A DNA stretch of 64,000 nt from Porticoccaceae bacterium (GCA_021773435.1 JAJFKC010000010.1:1-64000), one strand, 5' to 3'; shown: positions 53,808 to 63,592, counted from the first letter of the stretch. Made by a program: numbers and translations. The notes: a model not told the origin generated them from the sequence alone.

Positions 53808-54380
53808 TTGAGTATTAAATCAGATAGCTGGATTCGCCGTATGGCACTTGGCCAGGGTATGATTGAACCCTTTGAAAGCAGTCAGGTTCGCGACCCGCAT
53901 GGTAATGGTGAACGGGTAATTTCTTACGGATTGTCCAGCTACGGTTATGACGTACGTTGTGCCAGAGAATTCAAGATATTCACTAACGTCAATTCGGCCA
54001 CGGTGGACCCTAAAAACTTCGACCCCGACAGCTTTGTCGATTTCAGTGGTGACAGTTGTGTGATTCCGCCCAACTCGTTTGCCCTCGCCAGCACAGTGGA
54101 ATATTTCCGAATCCCCCGCAGCGTCCTGACCATATGCCTGGGGAAATCCACCTATGCCCGCTGCGGTATTATTGTCAATGTGACCCCATTAGAACCGGAG
54201 TGGGAAGGACATGTGACTCTGGAGTTTTCGAATACCACCAGCTTACCCGCCAAAATTTATGCCAACGAAGGTGTCGCGCAGATGTTGTTTTTTGAGGCGG
54301 ATGAAGTATGTGAAACGTCTTATAAAGATCGAGGTGGCAAATATCAGGGTCAGCAGGGCGTGACTCTACCTAAGGCCTGA
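53808..54380 (+). CDS. dcd: dCTP deaminase
   Basis: A 190-residue enzyme of the usual length. It converts dCTP to dUTP for thymidylate synthesis. Conserved parts include [32 protein letters not shown] (Arg and Glu of the active site in [14 protein letters not shown]) and the nucleotide loop near the C-terminus ([11 protein letters not shown]). It begins with TTG (MSIKSDSW), supported by GTAGGAG upstream. It follows apbC by 28 bp. Confidence 0.96.
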   Translation: MSIKSDSWIRRMALGQGMIEPFESSQVRDPHGNGERVISYGLSSYGYDVRCAREFKIFTNVNSATVDPKNFDPDSFVDFSGDSCVIPPNSFALASTVEYFRIPRSVLTICLGKSTYARCGIIVNVTPLEPEWEGHVTLEFSNTTSLPAKIYANEGVAQMLFFEADEVCETSYKDRGGKYQGQQGVTLPKA

Positions 54381-54394
54381 CTGTTAGTGCATTG

Positions 54395-55294
54395 CTATTC
54401 AGGTTTGCCCGAGGATTCTTTTAGCAGGGCCTGCTTCAGCGACCTTAACCACTGTTTGATAACAGCGCGATTTTTAGGCCCTATCCGCAACAATAATTTT
54501 TGTGAGTCGGGTAGGGCTTCCAGTGCGGGGTCGGCGAAATGATAGTAAACCGATTCACGTTTTAGTTTAATCGGTGTCTCAATATCTGGGCTTTTCAGGA
54601 GTATATCGAGGCCGATTATCAATCGGTTTCCCAATTGCTCAGCGGGCTGCCCTAATTCCCCATAAGCCCTTTCAAGCAGGGGGCGCAGCCAGTGAAATGC
54701 GCCGGCCAATTTTGTCGGTTCAATGGATAGTAAAAACTCAGTGAACTTGCTGTAACGATCGAAATTGGCATCATTGAGCCAAAGCTCGCCATCGCGCTGG
54801 CTTACTTGAAATGTCGCTTTGGGCCGAATGTCAGCGGTCTCGTTGCTAGTTAAAACGTTCAGAGGCGTCAGCTTGTGGAGCAGCGCGCCATTGGCCAGAC
54901 CATCGATAAAGCTAACGGCGCGTTGAATAATAAACTCACCGAGTAACCAGGCTTCTGTGCTTGCGGGCAAACCGCGTTCCGGCCAATGTAGGCGAAGATA
55001 TTCGTCGCTATCGCTAAGATTGGGCAGCTCCGGATTTCGTGGTTCGTCGACTAGTGGAATGTCTGGGGCAAGGGAAACAGTGTCGATGACTGGCTCGCTT
55101 GTGGATTGATCAGGTTCTGTATTGCTACTGATTATTGGTGTTTCGGGGGGTGATGAAGAACCCACCTTCCGGTCAACTTGCTGCCAGTAAAGATAATAAG
55201 CACCTACCGATGCCAGGCAGGCGAGACTAATAACGATCAGTAGGGGTAACCATTGGCGAGTGGATTTCTGCGTTGGGGGCATAGATTCGGCCAT
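54395..55294 (-). CDS. DUF3014-type membrane-anchored protein
   Basis: A 299-residue protein with one N-terminal membrane helix (WLPLLIVISLACLASVGAYY) and then a Ser/Pro/Glu-rich linker. The C-terminal domain contains YLRLHWPERGLPASTEAWLL and IIQRAVSFIDGLANG, which match my memory of DUF3014. Function unknown. It is followed by dcd (convergent) and its start lies three bases after the stop of the DUF3108 gene, so the two are coupled. Confidence 0.7.
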   Translation of the reverse strand: MAESMPPTQKSTRQWLPLLIVISLACLASVGAYYLYWQQVDRKVGSSSPPETPIISSNTEPDQSTSEPVIDTVSLAPDIPLVDEPRNPELPNLSDSDEYLRLHWPERGLPASTEAWLLGEFIIQRAVSFIDGLANGALLHKLTPLNVLTSNETADIRPKATFQVSQRDGELWLNDANFDRYSKFTEFLLSIEPTKLAGAFHWLRPLLERAYGELGQPAEQLGNRLIIGLDILLKSPDIETPIKLKRESVYYHFADPALEALPDSQKLLLRIGPKNRAVIKQWLRSLKQALLKESSGKPE

Positions 55295-55297
55295 CGT

Positions 55298-56038
55298 TTA
55301 TTTAGGAAAGGACACTAATTGACCGTTAATTGAAGCTGTTTCGAGCAACATTTCATAGTCCTCGCCACCTTTTTCCCGTTGCTTAATTTTAACGATCAGA
55401 AAATCCCAGGCCGGTGCCATCCAGAAAGTGGTTTGTCGTTTGCCGCCTTTCCGGACCCGACGTACTTTGATGGTGGCTATTTCGCCAACCCTGGTTTTAA
55501 TTGCTTCTTCGCCCAGAGTTTTAAATTGATAATCTTTGATTCTGCCCCGTGACATGACTTTATAAAGAGGGTGTTGGTCAGAAAGTGCTTGTTCCGGGAC
55601 TGCGGAATTAGTAGATGCCGCCATCGCTGCTTTAAGGTCATTGCGCAATTGCAGCTGATAACTGACCGGGCCGAGCAGATCGTCAGAGAGGTGTATCTCT
55701 TTGCGCTTTTTTTTGCGGGTGTATACGGCTTTGTTGGCGGCTTGATCAATAACTAGTTCTTCTTTACTTTCAATACCAAAAAATGACTTCTCTGCCAGGT
55801 AGTGATCGGTATGAATATGTCCCTGATCATCAATATTAAAATCTTCTTGTTCGGTCATACCGCCGAGCATTCCCTTGACCGTGGAAATAATCCGATAGCC
55901 ATGCTCCGTTGCCTTTAACTGACGATGGGCTTTTACAGCCATACCATTATATTTAGCACTGTAGGTTACCTGGTACAGGTTTGGAGTTTGGTCCGAGAAT
56001 GTCTTTGGCACCGGGGCCAGAAAAATTATGAGCAGCAA
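55298..56038 (-). CDS. DUF3108-family secreted protein, start unusual
   Basis: A protein of 246 residues if begun at TTG 56038. Its body (VTYSAKYNGMAVKAHRQLKA, YHLAEKSFFGIE-like DHYLAEKSFFGIESKEELVI) matches the DUF3108 family of envelope proteins of unknown role. Odd start: no ATG or GTG precedes the hydrophobic stretch. Continuing the frame upstream to ATC 56098 gives a good signal peptide (IFKLSSGLKTSPNLKIPSSL and on), with GGAG seven bases before that ATC. Either a non-canonical start or a base change has occurred. It precedes the DUF3014 gene, and purM lies upstream. Confidence 0.75.
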   Translation of the reverse strand: MLLIIFLAPVPKTFSDQTPNLYQVTYSAKYNGMAVKAHRQLKATEHGYRIISTVKGMLGGMTEQEDFNIDDQGHIHTDHYLAEKSFFGIESKEELVIDQAANKAVYTRKKKRKEIHLSDDLLGPVSYQLQLRNDLKAAMAASTNSAVPEQALSDQHPLYKVMSRGRIKDYQFKTLGEEAIKTRVGEIATIKVRRVRKGGKRQTTFWMAPAWDFLIVKIKQREKGGEDYEMLLETASINGQLVSFPK

Positions 56039-56251
56039 CAGACTCGATGGTATTTTTAAGTTGGGTGACGTTTTTAAGCCTGATGATAATTTAAAGATGG
56101 TTTAGCTCCACAAAGTTAAATAACAATATTTACTGGCTAGTTAGAGTCGTTATTATTTGAGACGTTCCAATATTTGGGGCGTTCCTGTGCGCAAACGTTT
56201 TGTTGTTACCCCAAGGCCATCAGTTCCGGGTCGATACTTAAGTCAATATTT

Positions 56252-57301
56252 CTATACTTGCTGGATTTCTATGCTTGCTGGCCCCTGGCAGGATTCAATT
56301 GTGCCAATAACGGTAGCGGTTTCGCCACTGTCTTTGAGTTGAGTCAGAACATTATCGGTTTCAACTGTAGGCACACACAGGACCATGCCAATGCCGCAAT
56401 TAAAGGTCTTATACATTTCTTCAGTACTGATATTGCCGCCTTGCTGAAGCCAGTCGAACACTGCGGGCATGGCCCAGCGATTTGGATTGATGACCGCTTT
56501 GCAATTCTCAGGCAGGACGCGGGGAATGTTTTCTAGCAAACCGCCACCGGTGATGTGCGCCAGGGCGTGGACGGGTGTTGATTTAAACAACTGTTGAAGC
56601 GATTGCACATAAATTCGAGTGGGAGCCAAGAGCAGGTCGGCCAGGGGTTGCTCGCCCAATAATGTCGATGAGGGGTCGGTGTTGGTGACGGACAAAATTT
56701 TGCGGATCAGGGAAAAGCCATTGGAGTGGGGGCCGCTGGATGCCAGACCGATTAAGGTATCCCCGCTGGCGACTTTGCTGCCGTCAATTAATTCACGACT
56801 TTCAACGATACCGACACAAAACCCGGCCAAATCATAGTCCGAACCTTCATACATCCCTGGCATCTCAGCGGTCTCGCCGCCGATCAGAGCACAACCCGAA
56901 AGCTCGCAGCCCTTGCCGATTCCTTCAACAACAGATGCTGCGATCTCTATATCCAGTTTGCCAGTGGCATAGTAGTCGAGAAAAAATAGCGGCTCGGCGC
57001 CACAAACGACCAGGTCGTTAACACACATGGCGACCAGATCTATGCCCACGGTATCGTGGCGCTGTAGATCTATAGCCAGGCGCAATTTGGTGCCAACACC
57101 GTCGGTGCCCGACACCAACAGCGGTTCTTTATAGCCGGTCGGTATTTTGCACAGCGCCCCAAAGCCGCCCAGTCCGCCCATTACTTCTGGTCGTCGAGTT
57201 TTCCGCGCCACATGCTTGATACGCTCAACCAGCGCGTTGCCTGCTTCAATATCGACGCCGGCATCCTTATAGGTAATAGAGGGGGTGTTGGAGTTGGTCA
57301 T
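56252..57301 (-). CDS. purM: Phosphoribosylformylglycinamidine cyclo-ligase
   Basis: A 349-residue purine-biosynthesis enzyme (FGAM to AIR). Conserved parts are [44 protein letters not shown] and [19 protein letters not shown]-dependent, cytoplasmic, dimeric. In Pseudomonas and E. coli purN follows purM; here the space downstream holds only about 210 bp before the DUF3108 gene, so purN is elsewhere or absent. It is divergent from the DUF2066 gene. Confidence 0.97.
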   Translation of the reverse strand: MTNSNTPSITYKDAGVDIEAGNALVERIKHVARKTRRPEVMGGLGGFGALCKIPTGYKEPLLVSGTDGVGTKLRLAIDLQRHDTVGIDLVAMCVNDLVVCGAEPLFFLDYYATGKLDIEIAASVVEGIGKGCELSGCALIGGETAEMPGMYEGSDYDLAGFCVGIVESRELIDGSKVASGDTLIGLASSGPHSNGFSLIRKILSVTNTDPSSTLLGEQPLADLLLAPTRIYVQSLQQLFKSTPVHALAHITGGGLLENIPRVLPENCKAVINPNRWAMPAVFDWLQQGGNISTEEMYKTFNCGIGMVLCVPTVETDNVLTQLKDSGETATVIGTIESCQGPASIEIQQV

Positions 57302-57493
57302 TGGTGGGTCCGTGTCTGCAAGCGGGTATTTTAACTGGAGCTCACTGGAAAATCAGGTGGAAATTGGTAGATAGTCAAAGTGCCTAATAATCAGGGTCGC
57401 CTGCTGGCTATTTGTCGATGACTTGACCACTCGTGCCATGACGGAAGGGGGTTCGATTAGCTGGCTAGTCTTAACTGCTGATACAATTGCACC

Positions 57494-58660
57494 ATGATAA
57501 ATCGAGTCCGAATCAGTAAATTAGTGTTGATGGCAATACTGTCGACAACGCTTGTTGTGTGTGGCCATGCCCATGGCGTAATTGTTGAGGACTTGTACTC
57601 GGCGACAGTGCCGGTTGCTGATCAAAGTGAAAGACTTCGCGGCCAGGCGATACAACAAGGGCTTGGGCAGGTTCTGGTGAAACTGTCGGGATCGAGGGCA
57701 ATATTAAGTGATCCTGGGGTCACAGATATTCTCAAACGGGCGCAAAAATATGTGCTTGAGTATGGTTATGCTGACTATGTCGTCGATAGTCCGGCCATTC
57801 TGGAGAATATGGCCCAGGAGCATACGACTCAGCAGAATACAGGCGATGAGCGGCGGAATATCGCTTCAGAGCCATCTCCCCTAAAGGTGCTCAAGGTAAA
57901 GTTCGAAGCCACCGCGATCAAAACGGTGCTGCGGGATCTTTTTTTACCCCTGTGGCCTGCCGATCGACCTTTTGTCCTGTTATGGGTGGTCAGCCAAACT
58001 TCAGATGGTTATCAATTTATTGAATCGGAAGACAACGAGCACTTATTAAAGAGCGCAGAGGCGCTGCTTGAACAGCGTGGCATTCCGTTTAAATCGCCGC
58101 TTTATGATTTGCAGGATCAAATGGCCATTACCCCGACTCAGGCCTGGCAGAGCGGTGCGGATGCATTAGCCACCGTTTCAAGTCGTTACGGCGTCAATAA
58201 CTGGTTGCTGATCCGTAGTTCAGGACAAAGAGGCGGCGGGTTTCATGCTCAGTGGGAGATGGCCAGACATGGTGAGACACATTCAGGAATGACGTCTGCC
58301 CAGTCTGCATCAGTGGCCATCGAATCGGCCATTGATGAGGCCGTTGATCAGTTTTCCCTGGCCTTTACCTATCGGGCAGGGCAGCCCGGTGAGAGCGTTC
58401 AACTGGTGATCAACGATATCGCTAACTACAGCGATTTTAATGCCTTGATGACCTTGTTAAGTGGTTTAGAGGTGGTCAGCTCGACCAAGGTTAAACGCAT
58501 TGTAAAAGATCAGCTTTATCTGGATCTGATGACGGAAGGTGACGCCCAGGTTCTGGTCCGTGCCCTTGAGGGCCATGCCAATTTTTCTCGTATTGTCGAT
58601 ATGGGTGACCGTGGCGCAGGGTCACTGTACCGATTTCAGTGGCGAGCAAGCGGCCGGTGA
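57494..58660 (+). CDS. DUF2066-family secreted protein
   Basis: A 388-residue protein with an N-terminal signal (ISKLVLMAILSTTLVVCGHA) and the DUF2066 body (VEDLYSATVPVADQSERLRG). It is probably periplasmic or membrane-associated. Function unknown. From memory it occupies this place between purM and hda in Pseudomonas. Its stop TGA shares bases with the GTG start of hda (58657-58660). Confidence 0.85.
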   Translation: MINRVRISKLVLMAILSTTLVVCGHAHGVIVEDLYSATVPVADQSERLRGQAIQQGLGQVLVKLSGSRAILSDPGVTDILKRAQKYVLEYGYADYVVDSPAILENMAQEHTTQQNTGDERRNIASEPSPLKVLKVKFEATAIKTVLRDLFLPLWPADRPFVLLWVVSQTSDGYQFIESEDNEHLLKSAEALLEQRGIPFKSPLYDLQDQMAITPTQAWQSGADALATVSSRYGVNNWLLIRSSGQRGGGFHAQWEMARHGETHSGMTSAQSASVAIESAIDEAVDQFSLAFTYRAGQPGESVQLVINDIANYSDFNALMTLLSGLEVVSSTKVKRIVKDQLYLDLMTEGDAQVLVRALEGHANFSRIVDMGDRGAGSLYRFQWRASGR

Positions 58661-59358
58661 CGGAGCAGATGAGCCTGGCGCTTTCGTTGCGTGATGATTG
58701 TCGGTTTGATAACTTCCTGGCGGTTTCAAAATCTGGCGAACACATTGTTAGCTTTCTAAAAGAGCAATTTAATGCCGAAGAGGAAAGTTTGGTCTACCTG
58801 TGGGGTGCCGACGGTTGCGGTCGTAGCCATCTTTTGCAGGCGGTTTGTCACGGCTGGGTGGCCGAGGGCCGGAGTGTCCAGTATTTGCCCCTCTCTGAAC
58901 TACGCGATCATTCATCTGAGCAGGTGGTGGCGGGGCTGGAATATATAGATCTGGTCTGTATTGACGAGATTAATCTGATTGCCGAGCTTGCGGATTGGCA
59001 GCAGGATTTGTTTCACTTTTTTAATCGCAGTCGAGATCGTGGTCGCTGTTTGCTGATTTCTGCGGATCAACCGCCGAGCAAATTGTCGATGGGTCTGGCC
59101 GATTTGCAATCGAGGTTAAGTACGGCGACGACATTTCAGATGCCAGGTTATACCGACGCCGAAAAAATTACCGTGTTGCAATTTCGGGCGCGCCGCCTGG
59201 GTCTGCAATTGAGTGATGAGGCGGCACAGTTTTTGTTGAATCGTGCCCCGCGTCGACTGGAGGATCTGATCGACAAGCTGCGGGAGCTTGACCGCAGCAG
59301 TCTGATTCATCAGCGAAAATTGAGTGTGCCGTTTATCAAGCAGGTCTTTAGTTGGTAA
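58657..59358 (+). CDS. hda: DnaA regulatory inactivator Hda
   Basis: A 233-residue AAA+ protein that binds the DNA-loaded sliding clamp and stimulates ATP hydrolysis on DnaA after initiation. The clamp-binding motif is QMSLALSL at the N-terminus. Walker A reads GADGCGRSH, with Arg in place of Lys as in E. coli Hda. Walker B is in DLVCIDEINLIAE, and the lid holds the box-VII-like ISADQPPSKLSM. I chose GTG 58657, which overlaps the preceding stop as GTGA; ATG 58669 is an alternative, GTG 58639 less likely. Confidence 0.92.
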   Translation: MTEQMSLALSLRDDCRFDNFLAVSKSGEHIVSFLKEQFNAEEESLVYLWGADGCGRSHLLQAVCHGWVAEGRSVQYLPLSELRDHSSEQVVAGLEYIDLVCIDEINLIAELADWQQDLFHFFNRSRDRGRCLLISADQPPSKLSMGLADLQSRLSTATTFQMPGYTDAEKITVLQFRARRLGLQLSDEAAQFLLNRAPRRLEDLIDKLRELDRSSLIHQRKLSVPFIKQVFSW

Positions 59359-59390
59359 AAAAGGCTAGTAAAAAAAGGCTGGTAAAAAAT
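59355..59390. repeat. 13-14-bp tandem repeats at the hda stop codon
   Basis: GTAAAAAAGGCTA at 59355-59367, GTAAAAAAAGGCTG at 59368-59381 and a partial third copy from 59382. The hda stop codon (59356-59358) lies in the first unit. Confidence 0.6.
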
Positions 59391-59405
59391 TCCGCGCTAC
59401 TTTTT

Positions 59406-59453
59406 TAGAATGACCAGGCTCTAGAATGACCAGGCTTTAGATTGATCAAGCTT
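59406..59453. repeat. Three 16-bp tandem repeats
   Basis: TAGAATGACCAGGCTC (59406-59421), TAGAATGACCAGGCTT (59422-59437) and a diverged TAGATTGATCAAGCTT (59438-59453). They lie in the convergent spacer between hda and sppA. Confidence 0.8.
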
Positions 59454-59469
59454 CGGTTATTCGCGGCAT

Positions 59470-61380
59470 TCAAAATGTACGGCATTCCAGACATTCGAGA
59501 TACAAGCCACCGGGATCATTGGCAGTGCGAAGTAAACCCAACTGTTCGGCAAATTTGTGCAGTTGTTGTTTGACCAGTGATTCCACAGAGACATTGCCTC
59601 CGTGGACAGAGTGTCGACTGAGATTCAGCTTAAATTTGATTTGTGCAACCCTTTGACTGAGTTGCTTGAGCACTTGCTCCCGAAAGTCTAATTCTCTCTC
59701 TATCAGTTTCACCTCATAGTCTTCCAGCTCGGCCAATTTGGCGGCGGAATCAAGCACGGCTTTTAAATCGCCCAGCTCGTCGACCAGGCCGAGCTGCCTG
59801 GCCTGTGTTCCGGTCCAGACTCTGCCCTGGGCAATTTGATCGACTTTGCTCACTGGAATGTCCCGGCCGGTCGCGACCAATGTCAAAAACTGCTGATAAA
59901 TATTGTTGACGTTGAGCTGGATAATCCGTTCCGCTTGCTTGTTCATCGGCCGGTCGAGGCGATAAATATCAGCCAGACTTGAGGTGCCCACGCCGTCGCT
60001 GTGAATGCCCATTGAATTCAGCGTTTTTTCAAAGGTGGGGATTAATCCGAACACGCCGATGGAGCCGGTGATCGTGGTCGGGGAGGCCCATATCTGATCA
60101 GCATTAGCGGCTATCCAGTAACCCCCGGATGCGGCAACAGAACCCATCGAAATAACCACCGGGATGCCCGATTCGCGCGTCAAGGTGATTTCCTGGCGAA
60201 TAACATCGGAAGCAAAAGCGCTGCCGCCGGGGCTATCGACGCGTATCACCAGGGCTTTTAGGTTTTTATCTTCACGGACTTGTTGCAGAAGTTTGCTGAA
60301 TGTTGCACCACCAATATTGCCTTCAAATTGCTCACCGTCGTAAATGGTTCCGCGAGCCACAATGAGACCAATATTTTCTTCAATTTGTTCACCTTCAGGT
60401 TTCAGGTGCTGATGAAACAGGTACTCCTGATAGCCAATTTTCAGGTAGTCCTGTTTCTCTTCAGGATCGATGCCAGCCAGCGATTGCAGATGTGCGACCA
60501 GGGCGGGGCGGGTACTGACGTGATCAATTAACCCTTTATCGAGAGCCAGTTTGGCGATACTGCCGCCCGCTCGTTCGAGGTTTTTGTCCATATTAGCGAT
60601 GTATAAATCGATACTGCCTTTGGCCAGGGTACGATTGGCTTCGACCCGAGATGTGTAAGCCAGCCATAGCTCATTAAGCCATGACTGCGTCTGTTGTCTG
60701 GAGTATTCTGACATGTTGTCGCGTATAAAAGGCTCAACCGCGTCTTTAAAGTCACCGACTTTAAAGACATGAAAATTAACGCCGAGCTTTTCCGCAGCCT
60801 CTTTATAGTAAGAGCGATAAGCGCCGTAGCCAGTTAACAGGACTATACCCATAGGGTTGAGGTGAATTTCATCGGCAAAACTGGCCAGATAGTATTGTTC
60901 CTGGGACAAATTGCTGCCGGTCGCGACAATGAGCTTGCCGTTGGCCCTAAAGCGCAATAATGCTTCGCCCAATATGTTTAGTTTGGTAATGCCGCCACCA
61001 GCGAGATAATCAAGTTCCAGGATCATGCCTTTGATGCGAGGGTCGGTGCCAGCGTCGTCTATGGCTTCGATTAAATCTGACAATAATGTTTCAGCTGCGT
61101 GGGCAGCGCTTTGCTCCATCATCTGCGACAGCGGGTCGTTATAGCTGAGTTGCTCGACCAGGATGCCCGATGGTGCAACTTGCAAAAATGCCTGTTCAGG
61201 CAGGGGCCGTATATTACTGACAAACATGCTGCCAAAGATGATCAGGAAAAAGGCCAGGAACAAAATACTAAGTGCTGAGCGCAGGAATCGACCAACGCCA
61301 CCAAGGAAGGAAAAAAAGCGTTTGAAAATTCCAGGCTTTTTACCTGCTTTACCATCTGTGCTGACATTTCTTTCAAACAT
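59470..61380 (-). CDS. sppA: Signal peptide peptidase SppA, long (67K) form
   Basis: A 636-residue inner-membrane serine protease with an N-terminal membrane helix (SALSILFLAFFLIIFGSMF). The catalytic Lys is in the first half (GAYRSYYKEAAEKLGV), and the Ser in the second half (GSVAASGGYWIAANAD), the arrangement of E. coli SppA. It degrades cleaved signal peptides. Long repeats are the two peptidase S49 domains. Its start lies five bases from the stop of the DUF2069-type gene on the same strand, so they form an operon. Confidence 0.95.
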   Translation of the reverse strand: MFERNVSTDGKAGKKPGIFKRFFSFLGGVGRFLRSALSILFLAFFLIIFGSMFVSNIRPLPEQAFLQVAPSGILVEQLSYNDPLSQMMEQSAAHAAETLLSDLIEAIDDAGTDPRIKGMILELDYLAGGGITKLNILGEALLRFRANGKLIVATGSNLSQEQYYLASFADEIHLNPMGIVLLTGYGAYRSYYKEAAEKLGVNFHVFKVGDFKDAVEPFIRDNMSEYSRQQTQSWLNELWLAYTSRVEANRTLAKGSIDLYIANMDKNLERAGGSIAKLALDKGLIDHVSTRPALVAHLQSLAGIDPEEKQDYLKIGYQEYLFHQHLKPEGEQIEENIGLIVARGTIYDGEQFEGNIGGATFSKLLQQVREDKNLKALVIRVDSPGGSAFASDVIRQEITLTRESGIPVVISMGSVAASGGYWIAANADQIWASPTTITGSIGVFGLIPTFEKTLNSMGIHSDGVGTSSLADIYRLDRPMNKQAERIIQLNVNNIYQQFLTLVATGRDIPVSKVDQIAQGRVWTGTQARQLGLVDELGDLKAVLDSAAKLAELEDYEVKLIERELDFREQVLKQLSQRVAQIKFKLNLSRHSVHGGNVSVESLVKQQLHKFAEQLGLLRTANDPGGLYLECLECRTF

Positions 61381-61385
61381 ACAAT

Positions 61386-61811
61386 TTATTCTCCACGGGA
61401 AAGGTGGTCAGATTTATTTTCAGCACTTTGATTTAAACGTTCAGCAGCCCTCAACCAACGGCTATACATCATTGCTGTGATAAAGAGTGCAACGACGGAA
61501 ACTAAAGCGACGATACCGAACCCTGATTTATCAGGTTCAAACAGGTTAGTCACGACTACGGTGAAGTAGAGTAAGGCTACAAAACACAGTAAAACCATGC
61601 TGCGATGGTCCTCACGAATTAGACCAGGTAAGAATATCAATAGCGGGGTGATGGCAAAAATTAACAGGATTACCTGGGTATCGGCGATTAAGCCATCGGC
61701 CAATAAGCTGATTATCAATGTCCCATAAGAAATTCTGCAGGCGAGTTTTGCGATACGCAAATTGCGCTCAGGGCTGGCAAACAGGGCTTGGGGGAGCAGG
61801 GCGAATGGCAA
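61386..61811 (-). CDS. DUF2069-type small membrane protein
   Basis: A 141-residue protein with about four membrane helices and a short charged tail. It resembles the DUF2069 family, and from memory such a gene lies near hda and the arsC-like gene in Pseudomonas; that synteny supports the call. Function unknown. It is upstream of sppA in the same direction. In Pseudomonas wrbA sits between it and arsC; here wrbA is absent. Confidence 0.7.
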   Translation of the reverse strand: MPFALLPQALFASPERNLRIAKLACRISYGTLIISLLADGLIADTQVILLIFAITPLLIFLPGLIREDHRSMVLLCFVALLYFTVVVTNLFEPDKSGFGIVALVSVVALFITAMMYSRWLRAAERLNQSAENKSDHLSRGE

Positions 61812-61899
61812 TTTGATTCCTGGTCTAGCTGGCTAATTGAAGATGTTAGATATGTCAGGCTGCAATTGTTTATACCTAACAGGCCTTTGGTGTGGTTTT

Positions 61900-62244
61900 T
61901 TAAAGAATACCAAGCACCGCTTCTGGCGGTCTGCCGAGCACAGCTTTGTTGCCCTTAACGACAATGGGGCGTTCAATAAGCTTGGGGTGTTTGACCATAA
62001 AATCGATGAGCTGGTCATCATCTAAATCAGCATTTTTAAGATCATTTTCTTTGTATGCAGCTTCACCTTTACGCAGTAACTGACGAGCGCTGAGATTGAG
62101 TTTGCCGAGCAAGTCTTTCAACGTGGCTTTATTGAGAGGAGTATCCAGATAGAGAACGATATTGGGATCGATGCCTTGTTCTTCGAGTAATTGCAGAGTT
62201 TGCCGAGATTTTGAGCAACGAGGGTTGTGATAAATAGTGATCAT
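61900..62244 (-). CDS. Arsenate reductase-like (ArsC/Spx) protein
   Basis: A 114-residue thioredoxin-fold protein of the YfgD/ArsC type. The single active Cys is in YHNPRCSKSRQTL, and conserved Arg residues appear in LIERPIVVKGNKAVLGRP. It reduces arsenate with glutathione/glutaredoxin, though housekeeping copies may have other roles. I chose the ATG at 62244 (MITIYHNPRC), which has AGGA upstream and the family's expected beginning; a frame from 62280 adds 12 residues. Confidence 0.9.
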   Translation of the reverse strand: MITIYHNPRCSKSRQTLQLLEEQGIDPNIVLYLDTPLNKATLKDLLGKLNLSARQLLRKGEAAYKENDLKNADLDDDQLIDFMVKHPKLIERPIVVKGNKAVLGRPPEAVLGIL

Positions 62245-62332
62245 GGATTCCTGCACAGCAATGTGATATTTAAAAGCCATTGTAATGCTTACATCCGCTC
62301 ACATCCACGCTCACAACTAATAAGGGCCTGAA

Positions 62333-63592
62333 ATGCCGAACCTCCTGGATACCGTAAAACCATGGCTTATCGTTAGCGGACAGTTTCTCAGGCATCTAGC
62401 CCACGGATATAAGACTGACGGTTGTCGTGAGAGTGCGGCGGCACTGACCTATATGACGTTGTTTGCGGTGGTGCCGTTAATGACATTGATGTATGCCATG
62501 TTCTCCATAATTCCTTCCTTCCAGGGTTTGGGTGAGCAGGTTGAACAGCTGCTATTTGAAAACCTGATTCCACAAAGCGGGTTTGAGGTGCAGCAATATC
62601 TGCGCGATTTTTCCGGTCAGGCGCGATCGCTGGGCACGGTGGGCGGTTTTATTTTGGTCATCACGTCCTATTTGATGCTGACCAATATAGAGAAAACATT
62701 TAATCGAATTTGGGGAACGGTTGGTGGTCGTCGTGGCCTGCCAGGCTTTTTGTTGTATTGGGGGGTGTTGAGTTTTGGTCCCTTGCTGGTTGGTGCCGGT
62801 TTGATCATGCACACCTACCTGTTGTCCCTGCAGTTGATGGTCGATGAGCTGGACTCATTGGGTATCACCGCTTTGTTGTTAGAATATTTGCCCTGGTTAA
62901 TGACCTGGGTCGGCTTTACCTTGCTATTCGTGGCGATGCCCAATTGCCGGGTAGTCAGGCGATATGCCATTGTCGGCGGTCTTTTTACCACCGTGTTATT
63001 TGAACTGGCGAAAGGTGTGTTTGGCCTGACGGTGACAAACTCTAGTTACCATACAGTGTATGGTGCTTTTGCTATCGCGCCGCTATTCCTGTTCTGGATT
63101 TACCTGTGCTGGATGATTATTCTCGGCGGAGCAGAGCTGGTGCGTTCAATGGAGACATTCGACACCGCCGCTGCCGGTAAGCGAATACCCGATCTGATAG
63201 CGTTAATCCTAATCTGCGCGGAATGTTTGCGTCGTCAGCGAAAGGGTGACACGGTCAGTGATCGAGATATGATCGGCTTCGGATTCCATCAGGAGCAATG
63301 GCGCAAATTGCGCACACTGATGTTAGCGAATCAGGTGCTAGTCACAAGTGACCACAATACCTATGTGTTGGCCCGCGACCCCACGCTGCTAAGTGTGTGG
63401 GATCTGAACCGTTTGCTAGATGGACCTAACCAGAGCATTGGTTTAGGTAATCACGTTTTCGCCGGTCATTACCCATGGTATGGCAAGCTGGAACAAATGC
63501 TTGGTGATGCCGGTCAAAGCACACAAGCTTTATTCGACATTTCCTTACAGGAGTTATTTGATGAGCAGGCCAACGCTGATTCAAAAAAGTAG
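62333..63592 (+). CDS. YihY/BrkB-family membrane protein
   Basis: A 419-residue protein with about six membrane helices (AALTYMTLFAVVPLMTLMYA first) and a cytoplasmic winged-helix-like C-terminal domain of about 120 residues (LRRQRKGDTVSDRDMIGFGF). The family was once named ribonuclease BN, but the members are not nucleases; the function is unclear. It is divergent from the arsC-like gene. The last 32 bases overlap the following lipoprotein gene. Confidence 0.9.
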   Translation: MPNLLDTVKPWLIVSGQFLRHLAHGYKTDGCRESAAALTYMTLFAVVPLMTLMYAMFSIIPSFQGLGEQVEQLLFENLIPQSGFEVQQYLRDFSGQARSLGTVGGFILVITSYLMLTNIEKTFNRIWGTVGGRRGLPGFLLYWGVLSFGPLLVGAGLIMHTYLLSLQLMVDELDSLGITALLLEYLPWLMTWVGFTLLFVAMPNCRVVRRYAIVGGLFTTVLFELAKGVFGLTVTNSSYHTVYGAFAIAPLFLFWIYLCWMIILGGAELVRSMETFDTAAAGKRIPDLIALILICAECLRRQRKGDTVSDRDMIGFGFHQEQWRKLRTLMLANQVLVTSDHNTYVLARDPTLLSVWDLNRLLDGPNQSIGLGNHVFAGHYPWYGKLEQMLGDAGQSTQALFDISLQELFDEQANADSKK

